NCBI GenBank assembly: GCA_937959275.1
Contig: CALGLU010000041.1
Location: forward strand, 97,178-161,177
DNA length: 64,000 bases
DNA from: an uncultured Saprospiraceae bacterium
Lineage (GTDB): Bacteria; Bacteroidota; Bacteroidia; Chitinophagales; Saprospiraceae
Direction: 5' to 3'
The notes below the pieces were generated by a model, which was not told where the DNA came from, searched no databases, and worked only from the letters and a program-made list of their open reading frames with translations. Made by a program: the position numbers and the translations under genes. Of this stretch, positions 48,875-57,724 are shown piece by piece (the stretch's first letter is position 1; every line of letters begins with the position of its first letter).

Positions 48875-49228
48875 ATGAAAGAAAAAATTTATGATTTTGA
48901 AGAAAGATTAGTTAGGCTCGCTGGAGAGATAATATTTTTCACGAGGATGTTGAAACCCTCTTATGAAGTAGATTATTACAAACACCAAATTATTAGATCA
49001 TCTGGCAGTGCAGCATTAAATTATGGTGAAGCTCAAGCCACAGTCTCCAAGAAAGATTTTATACACAAAGTTTCGTTAGTGTCTAAAGAATTAAAGGAGA
49101 CTCAAACAGCTATAAAAATTCTTCAATATATAAAAGAAGGCCAAGTCGAAAAGAGGAATTGGCTATTATCAGAAATATCTGAGTCAATTAAAATTTCCTC
49201 AAAAATGATTTTAAATAAAAAGAATTGA
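48875..49228 (+). CDS. Four-helix-bundle protein (S23 / 23S rRNA IVP family)
   Basis: 117 residues in the four-helix-bundle family often labelled 23S rRNA intervening-sequence protein: IYDFEERLVRLAGEIIFFTR, YYKHQIIRSSGSAALNYGEAQ, DFIHKVSLVSKELKETQTAI, and a final helix. The frame opens at 48785, but the ATG at 48875 starts the conserved domain. It lies between the tctC-like and tctA-like genes of a transporter that are usually adjacent, which suggests an insertion. Such genes are mobile-looking orphans in many Bacteroidota. Confidence 0.85.
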   Translation: MKEKIYDFEERLVRLAGEIIFFTRMLKPSYEVDYYKHQIIRSSGSAALNYGEAQATVSKKDFIHKVSLVSKELKETQTAIKILQYIKEGQVEKRNWLLSEISESIKISSKMILNKKN

Positions 49229-49276
49229 ACAACCACGATCCATATTTTTCATTTTCATTTAAATTTTGATTTTAAT

Positions 49277-51223
49277 TTGCTAGACCTCGTCCTACAAGCC
49301 TTCGCCACCCTCTTTTCCCCAGAGCACTTTATGTTCTTAATGATCGGCGTGTTATTGGGCTTAGTCATTGGTGTTTTTCCTGGACTCGGTGGCATTGCAG
49401 GGCTGTCCTTGTTGTTGCCATTTTTATATGGGATGGATGAAGTGTCTGCATTGGCGACCTTGGTGGGATTGGTAGCAGTGATCCCGACATCTGCGACATT
49501 TACGTCGGTATTGATGGGGATACCAGGGTCGAGTTCGAGTCAGGCGACGGTGTTGGATGGCTTTGCTTTGGCGAAGAAAGGGGAAGCGTCGAGAGCGCTA
49601 GCTGCGGCCTTTTCTTCTTCACTGTTTGGAGGGTTATTTGGCGCTGTGATTTTAACATTTTTTGTACAGATAGCGAGGCCGATGATCTTGCTGTTTGGAT
49701 CGGCGGAGTTGTTTATGTTAGCGATTTTTGGCTTGTCGATGGTGGGGTCGTTGTCTGGTAAGAGTGTCGTGAAAGGAGTGGTGGCATGTGCGTTGGGATT
49801 GTTGGTAGGGTCGATTGGGTCTGCGCCGGCGACGGGGGAGTACCGGATGATTTTTGGGGTTAATTATTTGTATGATGGGATCCCGTTGGTGGTGATTGCC
49901 TTGTCAATTTTTGCTTTTCCAGAAATTTCAGAATTGTTTAGGAAGGATAAGGCGATTGCGGAAGGCGCAGAGTTGGGGAAAGGCGGATGGATGTTAGGTA
50001 TTCGCGATTTGATTAAGCATAAATGGTTGGCTTTGCGGTGTGCAGGGATAGGGACGATTGTAGGGGCGATACCTGGGATGGGAGGGAGTGTGGTGGATTG
50101 GATCGCTTATGGGCATGTGGTGCAGACGACGAAGGATAAATCAGGATTTGGTAAAGGCGATATTCGAGGTGTGATTGCTCCAGAGTCTGCGAATAATGCG
50201 AAGGAGGGTGGGGCGCTGTTGCCTACCTTGTTGTTTGGGATTCCGGGATCTGGGTCGATGGCGGTGTTTTTGGGAGGCATGGTATTGATTGGGATAGAGG
50301 CAGGACCTTCGATGGTGACGACTGACTTGGATTTGACGTATACGATTATCTGGTCATTAGCGATTGCGAATGTGATTGGAGCAGGAATGGCTTTGTGTTT
50401 AGCGGGTCCCATTTCTAAATTAACGCGTATTAAATTTAGTTTGTTAGCACCGTTTATGATTATGGTGATCAGCTTTGCAGCGTTTCAGGCGACGAAGGAT
50501 ATGATGGATTTATGGATGCTGATGATTTTTGGGCTTGTAGGTATTTTCATGAAGCGTTTTGGTTGGTCTAGGCCGGCGTTCTTAATTGGTTTTGTACTGG
50601 CAACGCAGGCTGAGAGTTATTTGAATATGTCTGTTCAGTTTTATGGCTGGCAAATGTTTTTACGGCCGGGTGTCATTATCATTGTATTATTGTCATTGAT
50701 ATCCATTTATTTCAGTCGCAAAGGAACAGTCGATGAAAATGCCGAATTAATGGAGAAAACAATACATGGAAAGATAAATGTACGGCCTCAACTCATCTTT
50801 GCCGTTGTCATGATGCTATTTATTGTTGTGTCTTTATTTGATTCAAATCAGCAGTCATTTTTAGGTGGTATTTTTCCCTTTGTCATAGCGGGTTTGGCAT
50901 TGCCATTTGTCTGTGTCTTGATTTGGACATTGATAACGAAGGATGATTCGCATCCTGCCATATTTGATGCGGAGCAGGCTGTAGAAGAAGGCACCTTCAA
51001 ATCACCGTGGTATGAGCCCATCCTATGGATTGGAGGCTTATATGTGTTGAGCGTTATAATTGGATTTATTCCAGCAATTATTTTATTTTTTATTAGCTTT
51101 TTTACGCTTAAAGCGCATACAGGCTATTGGAAGACTACATTGTTGACTGCAGGGGGAGTGGGTTTACTTGTAACATTTGGCTATTTTTTGAATCTAGAAT
51201 TTCCTAGTGGCGTATTGTTTTAA
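49277..51223 (+). CDS. Tripartite tricarboxylate transporter permease, TctA-TctB fusion
   Basis: Large integral membrane permease. Residues 1-490 form the TctA part: GVLLGLVIGVFPGLGGIAGL, PTSATFTSVLMGIPGSSSSQ (TctA signature), AIPGMGGSVVDWIAYGH, LFGIPGSGSMAVFLGGM. The C-terminal 130 or so residues (from about 500, PQLIFAVVMMLFIVVSLF) carry four helices like the small subunit TctB, so the two are fused. The start is TTG at 49277, matching the family N-terminus; the ATG at 49331 would cut the first helix. The plus strand is visibly richer in G than the neighbouring genes. Confidence 0.85.
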   Translation: MLDLVLQAFATLFSPEHFMFLMIGVLLGLVIGVFPGLGGIAGLSLLLPFLYGMDEVSALATLVGLVAVIPTSATFTSVLMGIPGSSSSQATVLDGFALAKKGEASRALAAAFSSSLFGGLFGAVILTFFVQIARPMILLFGSAELFMLAIFGLSMVGSLSGKSVVKGVVACALGLLVGSIGSAPATGEYRMIFGVNYLYDGIPLVVIALSIFAFPEISELFRKDKAIAEGAELGKGGWMLGIRDLIKHKWLALRCAGIGTIVGAIPGMGGSVVDWIAYGHVVQTTKDKSGFGKGDIRGVIAPESANNAKEGGALLPTLLFGIPGSGSMAVFLGGMVLIGIEAGPSMVTTDLDLTYTIIWSLAIANVIGAGMALCLAGPISKLTRIKFSLLAPFMIMVISFAAFQATKDMMDLWMLMIFGLVGIFMKRFGWSRPAFLIGFVLATQAESYLNMSVQFYGWQMFLRPGVIIIVLLSLISIYFSRKGTVDENAELMEKTIHGKINVRPQLIFAVVMMLFIVVSLFDSNQQSFLGGIFPFVIAGLALPFVCVLIWTLITKDDSHPAIFDAEQAVEEGTFKSPWYEPILWIGGLYVLSVIIGFIPAIILFFISFFTLKAHTGYWKTTLLTAGGVGLLVTFGYFLNLEFPSGVLF

Positions 51224-51445
51224 GTAATGTCTAGATCAAACATATACATATTTGTCAATATCAATGAAAATCTCAACTTCAATATCAACGGCAATTGTGT
51301 CGTCAACGCGTTTAGAACGTGATGAATACTGGTTTTTTGTAGGGTGTAGTTATAGTCATCTTATTCATCTTTAAAACAAGCTTCTAATCCCAGATTTCGT
51401 TCTATCTTGAGTCATCATAAATTTTAGCAAAACATTAAGTTTTTG

Positions 51446-51470
51446 AATGACACTCAAAGGGTCATTTTTT
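51446..51470 (+). terminator. Possible terminator between tctAB and moxR
   Basis: AATGAC (51446-51451) pairs with GTCATT (51461-51466), plus one inner C-G pair after a mismatch, followed by TTTT. It lies about 220 bases after the transporter gene and 40 before moxR, so it could also act on the moxR leader. The rest of 51224-51510 shows no gene. Confidence 0.4.
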
Positions 51471-51510
51471 AGCAAATTTGTAATCCATTTTTAAACAGAA
51501 AACAACAGTA

Positions 51511-52509
51511 ATGCAAGCATCAGTTGACATTGAAGCGCTGAATCAACAGATTTTTCAAGACAGTGCATTTTTAGAAGACCTTGACCTTGAGGCATCAAAG
51601 GTGATTGTGGGTCAAAAATATATGCTACAGCGGCTTCTTTTGGGTTTACTCGCAGATGGACACGTGCTGCTGGAAGGATTGCCTGGTTTAGCTAAAACAT
51701 TAGCAATCAAGACTTTATCTTCAGCGGTAGACGGATCCTTTAGCAGGATTCAGTTTACACCTGACTTACTTCCAGCAGATATCATTGGTACGATGATTTT
51801 CAATCTAAGTAAGAATGAATTCACAGTGCGTAAAGGGCCGATCTTTGCCAATTTTGTCTTAGCGGATGAGATTAACAGAGCTCCCGCTAAGGTCCAATCA
51901 GCCTTGCTCGAAAGTATGCAAGAGAGACAAGTGACTATTGGGAAAGAGACGTTTAAGTTAGATGCGCCATTTCTTGTTTTGGCAACACAAAACCCAATTG
52001 AGCAAGAAGGAACGTATCCTCTGCCAGAAGCACAGACTGATCGATTTATGCTGAAGGTCAATATTGACTATCCGACAATTGAAGAAGAGCGTCATATCAT
52101 TCGGAAAAGCATTTCAGGAGAAACAAATCAAAAAGTTAATCCTGTCGTGACACCTCAGCAGATCATGAATGCTAGAGATCTAGTCAAAAAGGTGTACATG
52201 GATGAAAAAATTGAGCAATACATTCTAGATATCGTATTTGCATCTCGAAATCCAAAGGACTATAAATTGGATAAATTGGCTCCCTTGATTACATATGGAG
52301 GATCTCCACGTGCGAGTATCAACCTAGCCCTCGCTTCTAAAGCTTATGCATTTATAAATCGACGCGGCTATGTGATTCCAGAAGACGTTCGTAATATTTG
52401 TAAAGATGTACTGCGTCATCGTATTGGCATTAGCTACGAAGCTGAAGCTGAGAATATTAGTTCTGAAGATATTGTCGTAGAGATTTTGAATGGGATTGAA
52501 GTGCCTTGA
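51511..52509 (+). CDS. MoxR-family AAA+ ATPase
   Basis: AAA+ chaperone-like ATPase that works with VWA proteins in the Bat system. Motifs: VIVGQKYMLQRLLLGLLADG, Walker A LLEGLPGLAKT, FTPDLLPADIIGT, Walker B NFVLADEINRAPAKVQSALLE, ATQNPIEQEGTYPLPEAQTDRF (sensor and Arg-finger region). 332 residues, normal length. First gene of a run of eight on the same strand. Confidence 0.94.
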   Translation: MQASVDIEALNQQIFQDSAFLEDLDLEASKVIVGQKYMLQRLLLGLLADGHVLLEGLPGLAKTLAIKTLSSAVDGSFSRIQFTPDLLPADIIGTMIFNLSKNEFTVRKGPIFANFVLADEINRAPAKVQSALLESMQERQVTIGKETFKLDAPFLVLATQNPIEQEGTYPLPEAQTDRFMLKVNIDYPTIEEERHIIRKSISGETNQKVNPVVTPQQIMNARDLVKKVYMDEKIEQYILDIVFASRNPKDYKLDKLAPLITYGGSPRASINLALASKAYAFINRRGYVIPEDVRNICKDVLRHRIGISYEAEAENISSEDIVVEILNGIEVP

Positions 52510-52522
52510 TGAGGATTTAAAA

Positions 52523-52612
52523 AATGAATGAGTAAATGATTAAATGAGTAAATGAAAAAATCCAAACGATCAACTGAAAACACTATCGTCTATCGACCAT
52601 AATCTATCGACT
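52523..52612. repeat. Octamer array followed by heptamer array before the DUF58 gene
   Basis: Octamers of the form AATGAnTA at 52527-52558 (AATGAGTA, AATGATTA, AATGAGTA, AATGAAAA), then four heptamers of the ATCGACT type at 52585-52612 (ATCGTCT, ATCGACC, ATAATCT, ATCGACT), ending four bases before the ATG of the DUF58 gene. Confidence 0.8.
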
Positions 52613-52616
52613 AACA

Positions 52617-53492
52617 ATGGATACTGCAGAAATATTAAAACGGGTTCGGAAAATTGAGATCAAAACAAAGGGTCTGAGTAAGCACATTTTCTCTGGTGAG
52701 TATCAGAGTGCGTTTAAGGGACGTGGTATGTCATTTAGTGAGGTACGCGATTATGCTTACGGTGATGATGTTAGAAATATAGATTGGAATGTCACTGCTC
52801 GAACAGGTAGTTCGCATGTTAAAGTCTTTGAAGAAGAACGTGAGTTGACAGTTATGTTTTTAATCGATATCAGTCCATCCTCATTTTTTGGAACAGTTAA
52901 TCGATTTAAAAGTGAAATCAATACAGAAATTGTAGCCACTCTTGCGTTTTCTGCGATTACAAATAATGATAAAGTTGGTGCCATTTTCTTTTCGGATCAT
53001 ATTGAAAAATATCTGCCGCCAAAGAAAGGTAAGTCACATATTCTTAGAATTATTAGAGAGTGTATTTATCACCAGCCAGAAGGTGTCAAGACGAATTTAG
53101 AAGAGGCATTAATTTATTTTAATAATGTGGTCAAGAAAAGATGTACCTGTTTTGTGCTGTCAGATTTTATGGCTGAAAATTATGAATCGGCCTTGACAAT
53201 AGCAGCTAAAAAACATGATATCATTGGCCTTCATGTCTATGATGAAAAAGAAGAAGCGTTGCCTAATGTCGGATTAGTTCGTGTGAAAGATGCAGAGACA
53301 GGTAAGGAGCGAATCATTGATACGTCATCTAAAAAACTAAGAAAGCAATACAATGACTGGTTCATCAAACACCAGCAATATTTTAAAGAAGCATTTGTTA
53401 AAACTGGATCAGATACCTTAAGTATTCAGACTGATGATGATTATGTCAAGTCATTATTAAAATTTTTTAAACGTCGAGGAAAGAAACGATGA
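52617..53492 (+). CDS. DUF58 domain protein of the Bat operon
   Basis: VWA-like cytoplasmic protein regularly found after moxR. Motifs: GEYQSAFKGRGMSFSEVRDY, DVRNIDWNVTARTGSSHVK, FEEERELTVMFLIDISPSS (VWA-like Asp-x-Ser), and FVLSDFMAENYESAL. 291 residues. Its last four bases overlap the next gene. Function inferred only from the operon. Confidence 0.9.
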   Translation: MDTAEILKRVRKIEIKTKGLSKHIFSGEYQSAFKGRGMSFSEVRDYAYGDDVRNIDWNVTARTGSSHVKVFEEERELTVMFLIDISPSSFFGTVNRFKSEINTEIVATLAFSAITNNDKVGAIFFSDHIEKYLPPKKGKSHILRIIRECIYHQPEGVKTNLEEALIYFNNVVKKRCTCFVLSDFMAENYESALTIAAKKHDIIGLHVYDEKEEALPNVGLVRVKDAETGKERIIDTSSKKLRKQYNDWFIKHQQYFKEAFVKTGSDTLSIQTDDDYVKSLLKFFKRRGKKR

Positions 53493-54559
53493 GAGTATTG
53501 CTCATTATATTATGTGTATTGGAAAGTCTGCTTTGTCTTTCTCAAATCAATGTGAGTGCAGCGTTTGAAGCTGACACTGTATTAATTGGTGATGCCGTAA
53601 AGTATACCTTGACAATAAAAACAGGAAGAAATATTTATATTCAGAGTGTCAATGAAACCGCGATTGACTCGATTATCTCTGGAGTGCAAACCCAACGAAA
53701 AAATCAAAGAGATTCACTCGAAGTGCCAGACCTAGTTGTCTCTGACTATGTAGTCAATGACTACGGACGATGGAATAATGAAGATAATGATGGTGTATTT
53801 CGAGGAACAGAATTATCATTTGACACAACTGTCGTGGGGAATGAATTGTTATTAGAAAACACTTTCGATATCACCTTTTGGGATCCCGGCCCTCAATCAT
53901 TACGGCATCCGTCACTTAGTTTTCAATATGGAGATTCCTTATATCAATATCCCTATTCTGGCGTAAGTGAAGTCTTTATCGCTCCGCCTTTTGATTTAGC
54001 AGAATTAGAAAATGACTCTATAGATATCGCAGATATAAAACCGATTCTAAAAGAAGAAAAAAATATTACGGACTATTATCCTGTATTTATCTTTATTGCA
54101 GCTATTCTTGGATTAGCACTGATCTGGTTCTTGATCACTAAGTTGAAGAATAATGAGACGCGAACAACGGTCAAAGAAGTTGTCGTCAAACCACCAGCAC
54201 ACGTCATAGCTCTCGATCGTCTACATGACCTAAAAGAAGAAGAGCTCTGGCAAAAAGGCCAAATCAAAGAATATCAATCGAAACTCACTTTTGCCATTCG
54301 CGAATATTTGGAAAACAGATATGATATTCAAGCCCTAGAATCAACAACTGATGAAATATCCAAAGAATTAAAACAGCACAACTTTCAATCCGAAGATGAA
54401 GTTGTTTTAAAGGAAATATTGCAGGTGGCAGATTTAGTGAAATTCGCAAAAGCAACACCGGAGCTATCAGTCCACGAACGATTTTTAAATAAAGCCATGG
54501 ATTTTGTCGATAAGACAAAGGAGGTATTTGTTGAGCCAGAAGAACAGACAGAAGAATGA
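53489..54559 (+). CDS. Bat operon membrane protein (DUF4381-like)
   Basis: 356 residues: signal peptide (MRVLLIILCVLESLLCLSQ), a periplasmic beta domain resembling BatD-type oxygen-tolerance domains (residues 20-165), one transmembrane helix (about 193-215, YYPVFIFIAAILGLALIWF), then a cytoplasmic helical tail (DRLHDLKEEELWQKGQIKEY, LTFAIREYLENRYDIQAL) of the kind found in DUF4381 proteins. It overlaps both neighbours by four bases, so it is translated within the operon. Role: a likely membrane scaffold for BatA/BatB. Confidence 0.75.
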   Translation: MRVLLIILCVLESLLCLSQINVSAAFEADTVLIGDAVKYTLTIKTGRNIYIQSVNETAIDSIISGVQTQRKNQRDSLEVPDLVVSDYVVNDYGRWNNEDNDGVFRGTELSFDTTVVGNELLLENTFDITFWDPGPQSLRHPSLSFQYGDSLYQYPYSGVSEVFIAPPFDLAELENDSIDIADIKPILKEEKNITDYYPVFIFIAAILGLALIWFLITKLKNNETRTTVKEVVVKPPAHVIALDRLHDLKEEELWQKGQIKEYQSKLTFAIREYLENRYDIQALESTTDEISKELKQHNFQSEDEVVLKEILQVADLVKFAKATPELSVHERFLNKAMDFVDKTKEVFVEPEEQTEE

Positions 54560-55563
54560 ATTCACTTTTTCCAAACATAGAATTCGTCCATCCATATTTT
54601 TTAGTCTTGCTGCTATTGATACCAATCATTGGTTTGTGGCAACGCTGGAAAAATAAAAAAACAGAATCCTTTTTCACGCTACCTAGTCTTGAATCGATTC
54701 AGGATATAAAAACAATTAGAAGTCGCTTGGTGCCTTTGATCCCGCTGTTGCGCGCACTGGCTTGTGCTGCATTTATCATTGCACTGGCTCGACCGCAATT
54801 AGCCTTAAAAGAAGAAGAAGTCAAAGCAGAAGGTGTAGACATTATGATGATCATGGATTTGTCGAGTAGTATGCTGGCACAGGATTTTAAACCGGATCGG
54901 CTGCAAGTGTCAAAAAAAGTGGCAAAAGATTTTGTAGACAAACGTCCCTATGATAGACTAGGTTTAGTTGTGTTCGCTGGGGAAAGCTTCACGCAGTGTC
55001 CCTTAACAACAGATCATCGAGTGGTAAAAGACTTTTTAGATAATCTGCAATGCGGCTTGCTAGATGATGGGACTGCAATTGGTATGGGCCTCGCCTCAGC
55101 TGTTAATCGCTTAAAAGATAGCGAGTCAAAAAGTAAAGTCGCTATTTTATTGACAGATGGTGTTAATAATGCCGGTTACATCACGCCAAATACCGCCGCA
55201 GAAATTGCGCAGAAATTCAATATCAAAGTGTACACGATTGGCGTAGGTAGTATGGGGAAAGCCTTATCTCCCATTAGTAGGCGCAGCGACGGGAAATATG
55301 TGTTCGGTATGGCGAGAGTAGAAATTGATGAAGAGCTATTGAAAAACATTTCAAATATGACAGGTGGCAGGTACTATAGGGCCACAACTGCCGAAAGCTT
55401 AGAAGCCATCTATGCAGAAATTGACCAGTTAGAAAAGACAGAAATTGATGTGACAGTGTTTAAAAAATATAGCGAGGAATTTCGCAAAGTTTTAGTGTGG
55501 GGATTTGGATTTCTTTTATTAGAAATTTTATTGCGTTTGACGGTGTTGAGGACCTTGCCTTAG
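54556..55563 (+). CDS. batA: BatA VWA-domain membrane protein
   Basis: 335 residues. Two N-terminal helices (FLVLLLLIPIIGLW; LIPLLRALACAAFIIALA), then a VWA domain with the MIDAS motif IMMIMDLSSSMLAQDF, GLVVFAGESFTQCPLT and ILLTDGVNNAG, and a C-terminal helix (LVWGFGFLLLEILLRLTVL). Bat proteins contribute to aerotolerance or stress survival in Bacteroides. The start overlaps the previous gene by four bases. Confidence 0.92.
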   Translation: MNSLFPNIEFVHPYFLVLLLLIPIIGLWQRWKNKKTESFFTLPSLESIQDIKTIRSRLVPLIPLLRALACAAFIIALARPQLALKEEEVKAEGVDIMMIMDLSSSMLAQDFKPDRLQVSKKVAKDFVDKRPYDRLGLVVFAGESFTQCPLTTDHRVVKDFLDNLQCGLLDDGTAIGMGLASAVNRLKDSESKSKVAILLTDGVNNAGYITPNTAAEIAQKFNIKVYTIGVGSMGKALSPISRRSDGKYVFGMARVEIDEELLKNISNMTGGRYYRATTAESLEAIYAEIDQLEKTEIDVTVFKKYSEEFRKVLVWGFGFLLLEILLRLTVLRTLP

Positions 55564-55586
55564 AGAGACTAAGAAGAGAATGAGAG

Positions 55587-55728
55587 AATGAGTAAATGAT
55601 TGAATGATTAAATGAGTAAATGATTGAGTAAGTAAATGATTGAATGAGTAAATGATTAAATGATTGAATGATTAAATGATTTAATGAAAATGTGGAAACT
55701 ATCGACTGTCAACTATCAACTATCAACT
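55587..55728. repeat. 13-unit octamer array followed by four heptamers before batB
   Basis: 104 bases (55587-55690) divide into exactly 13 octamers of the AATGATTA type (variants AATGAGTA, AATGATTG, AATGATTT, AATGAAAA; one AGTAAGTA). After ten bases come four heptamers (ATCGACT, GTCAACT, ATCAACT, ATCAACT; 55701-55728), ending ten bases before the batB ATG. The order and sequence types match the spacer before the DUF58 gene. Confidence 0.88.
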
Positions 55729-55738
55729 GATAAAATAA

Positions 55739-56764
55739 ATGTTTAGATTCGAACACATAGAATATTTATATGCTTTAGCGATTATCCCAATCCTACTGTT
55801 ACTCTATTATGTGTTTAGGATATGGGTGGCTAATGAATCAGATAAACTAAGTGAGCCTGGATTGTTTCAAAAATTATCTCCTCATTTCTCATGGGCCAGA
55901 AAGAATTTGAAATTTGCCTTACTTCTTGTGTCTCTCACATTTATTTGTGTGGCGTGGGCAAATCCACAGTGGGGCAATAAAAAGGAAAAAGTAAGAGCCC
56001 AAAGTTCAGATGTATTTATTGCACTGGATATTTCGCAAAGTATGATGGCTGAGGATATATCGCCTAACCGACTCGAACGAGCCAAGCGCTTGACGCAAAA
56101 TATAGTCCGGAGCTTAAAAGGTAATCGCATTGGCCTAATCTTTTTTGCTGGTAGTGCGTATTTGCAAATGCCACTTAGTAATGATTATTCTGCGGCAGAA
56201 ATCTTTTTACAATCGGCCAATACGAATCAAGCAGGCACGCAAGGCACTGCCATAGTAGATGCCATCGAACTAGCACTTAGAGCATTTGAAAATGATAAAG
56301 ATTATCAGCGCTCCTTAATCATTATCACAGATGGTGAAAGTCACGATGAAGAAGCTGTCGCCAAAGCAGAAGAAGCCTTGTCAAAAGGTCTTGTCGTGTT
56401 TACTGTAGGTATTGGCACAGAGGAAGGCGGTTTTGTCCCATTCATGGATAGAGGCCGCGAAAGTTATAAGCGAGATAAAGAGGGGAATCCTGTGAAGAGC
56501 GCGCTGAATATAGCACTATTGAAAGATCTAGCCTCAAGCGGAGGAGGAGAGTACTATCTTGTCCAAGAAGGCAATCAAATTATTGCTGACTTAAAATCAG
56601 AAATAGACCGTCTAGAAAAGCAGGAAGTCGAGCAGCGATCGTTCTCCGAGTATGCTAGTTATTTTCAATATTTTCTAGCATTTGGATTATTGTTATTATT
56701 TATAGAATATTTAATTTCGAATAGAGGAACTTTAAACAAGGGTAAATCTATTTTTGAGATATAG
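55739..56764 (+). CDS. batB: BatB VWA-domain membrane protein
   Basis: 341 residues. Membrane helices at the N-terminus (YALAIIPILLLLYYVF; FALLLVSLTFICVAW) and C-terminus (YFLAFGLLLLFIEYLI) enclose a VWA domain: VFIALDISQSMMAEDI (MIDAS), GLIFFAGSAYLQMPLSNDY, QAGTQGTAIVDAI, LIIITDGESHDEEA. Paralogous to the upstream batA. Separated from batA by a 175-base repeat-filled spacer, unusual for this otherwise overlapping operon. Confidence 0.92.
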   Translation: MFRFEHIEYLYALAIIPILLLLYYVFRIWVANESDKLSEPGLFQKLSPHFSWARKNLKFALLLVSLTFICVAWANPQWGNKKEKVRAQSSDVFIALDISQSMMAEDISPNRLERAKRLTQNIVRSLKGNRIGLIFFAGSAYLQMPLSNDYSAAEIFLQSANTNQAGTQGTAIVDAIELALRAFENDKDYQRSLIIITDGESHDEEAVAKAEEALSKGLVVFTVGIGTEEGGFVPFMDRGRESYKRDKEGNPVKSALNIALLKDLASSGGGEYYLVQEGNQIIADLKSEIDRLEKQEVEQRSFSEYASYFQYFLAFGLLLLFIEYLISNRGTLNKGKSIFEI

Positions 56765-56921
56765 ATTAGTTGATAGTTGGAGCGAAGCGGAAATCCCCGT
56801 AGCGAACGTAAGTGAGTGACGGGATTGATAGTTGGATTGATCATGTAAAACTTGAATTTTAAATTATAATATGGATTTATTAGGCAGGCATAAAAAACTT
56901 AAAAAGATTGAGGACAAGTCT

Positions 56922-56949
56922 ATGGACCATGGACTATGGACCATCGACA
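56922..56949. repeat. Four heptamers before batC
   Basis: ATGGACC, ATGGACT, ATGGACC, ATCGACA in tandem, ending 11 bases before the batC ATG at 56961. The spacer 56765-56870 also holds inverted copies of the heptamer type (TTGATAGTTGG twice). The array favours 56961 rather than 56871 as the start of batC. Confidence 0.75.
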
Positions 56950-56960
56950 TTTCAAGTTTT

Positions 56961-57707
56961 ATGAAACTGCTCCTCTTAGCAGCTGCTATGCTTGTTATGA
57001 CTAATCTAGTCTCAGCACAATCAGCACACACTCTCCTCAGGGATGGTGATGCCTTTTATGAGCAAGGTGATTATGCGATAGCCGAAGAGAAATATAGAAA
57101 AGCCACAGAAGAAGAGAACACGTTAAAAGGTCAGTTTAATCTAGGGAATACCTTGTATAACCAAAATCGGTACGAAGAAGCTGTGTCTCAATATGAAACA
57201 TCAGTGATGAAAGCTAAAGCTGGTGTACAAAAAAGTAGCGCCTATTATAACTTAGGGAATACCCATATCAAATCTGGCAAACTGGAGGAAGCCATCGAGT
57301 CTTATAAAAAAGCAATCGAAGAAAATCCTGCTGATGCCGATGCCCGACGCAATCTCTACTTGGCTAAACTGATGGAACAACAGCAGCAAGAACAAGAGCA
57401 AGAGCAGCAGCAGCAACAAGAGCAAAGCGAAGATCAGGAGAATCAGGATCAAGAACAGAATCAAGATCAGCAACAAGAAGAACAAGAACAACAGAATCAG
57501 GATCAAGAGAATTCGCAAGAGCAGCAAGAACAAAGTGAAGAGTCGCAAGTCGATAATGAACCCAAAGAAGGAGAAGAGGAGACACAGGAATTAAGCAAAG
57601 AGGACGCGGAAAAATTATTGCAAGTCATCGAAAATGATGAAAAGAAAATACAGGAAAAATTAAGAAAGGTCTCAGGAGCTAAAAAGAAACCTGAGAAAGA
57701 TTGGTAG
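56961..57707 (+). CDS. batC: BatC TPR protein with Gln/Glu-rich segment
   Basis: 248 residues from the ATG at 56961: signal peptide (MKLLLLAAAMLVMTNLVSAQ), then about three TPR units (AHTLLRDGDAFYEQGDYAIA; GQFNLGNTLYNQNRYEEAV; YYNLGNTHIKSGKLEEAIES). A low-complexity stretch of Gln and Glu follows (about residues 137-200), and then an acidic, Lys-containing end. TPRs probably assemble the periplasmic part of the Bat complex. The frame opens upstream at 56871, but that part is repeat-derived. Confidence 0.88.
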   Translation: MKLLLLAAAMLVMTNLVSAQSAHTLLRDGDAFYEQGDYAIAEEKYRKATEEENTLKGQFNLGNTLYNQNRYEEAVSQYETSVMKAKAGVQKSSAYYNLGNTHIKSGKLEEAIESYKKAIEENPADADARRNLYLAKLMEQQQQEQEQEQQQQQEQSEDQENQDQEQNQDQQQEEQEQQNQDQENSQEQQEQSEESQVDNEPKEGEEETQELSKEDAEKLLQVIENDEKKIQEKLRKVSGAKKKPEKDW

Positions 57708-57724
57708 ATATAACTATACTCATC

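Noticed and set aside
57252..57585. Two Leu-rich antisense ORFs opposite batC
   Set aside because: They are the reverse reading of the Gln/Glu-rich low-complexity codons of batC.
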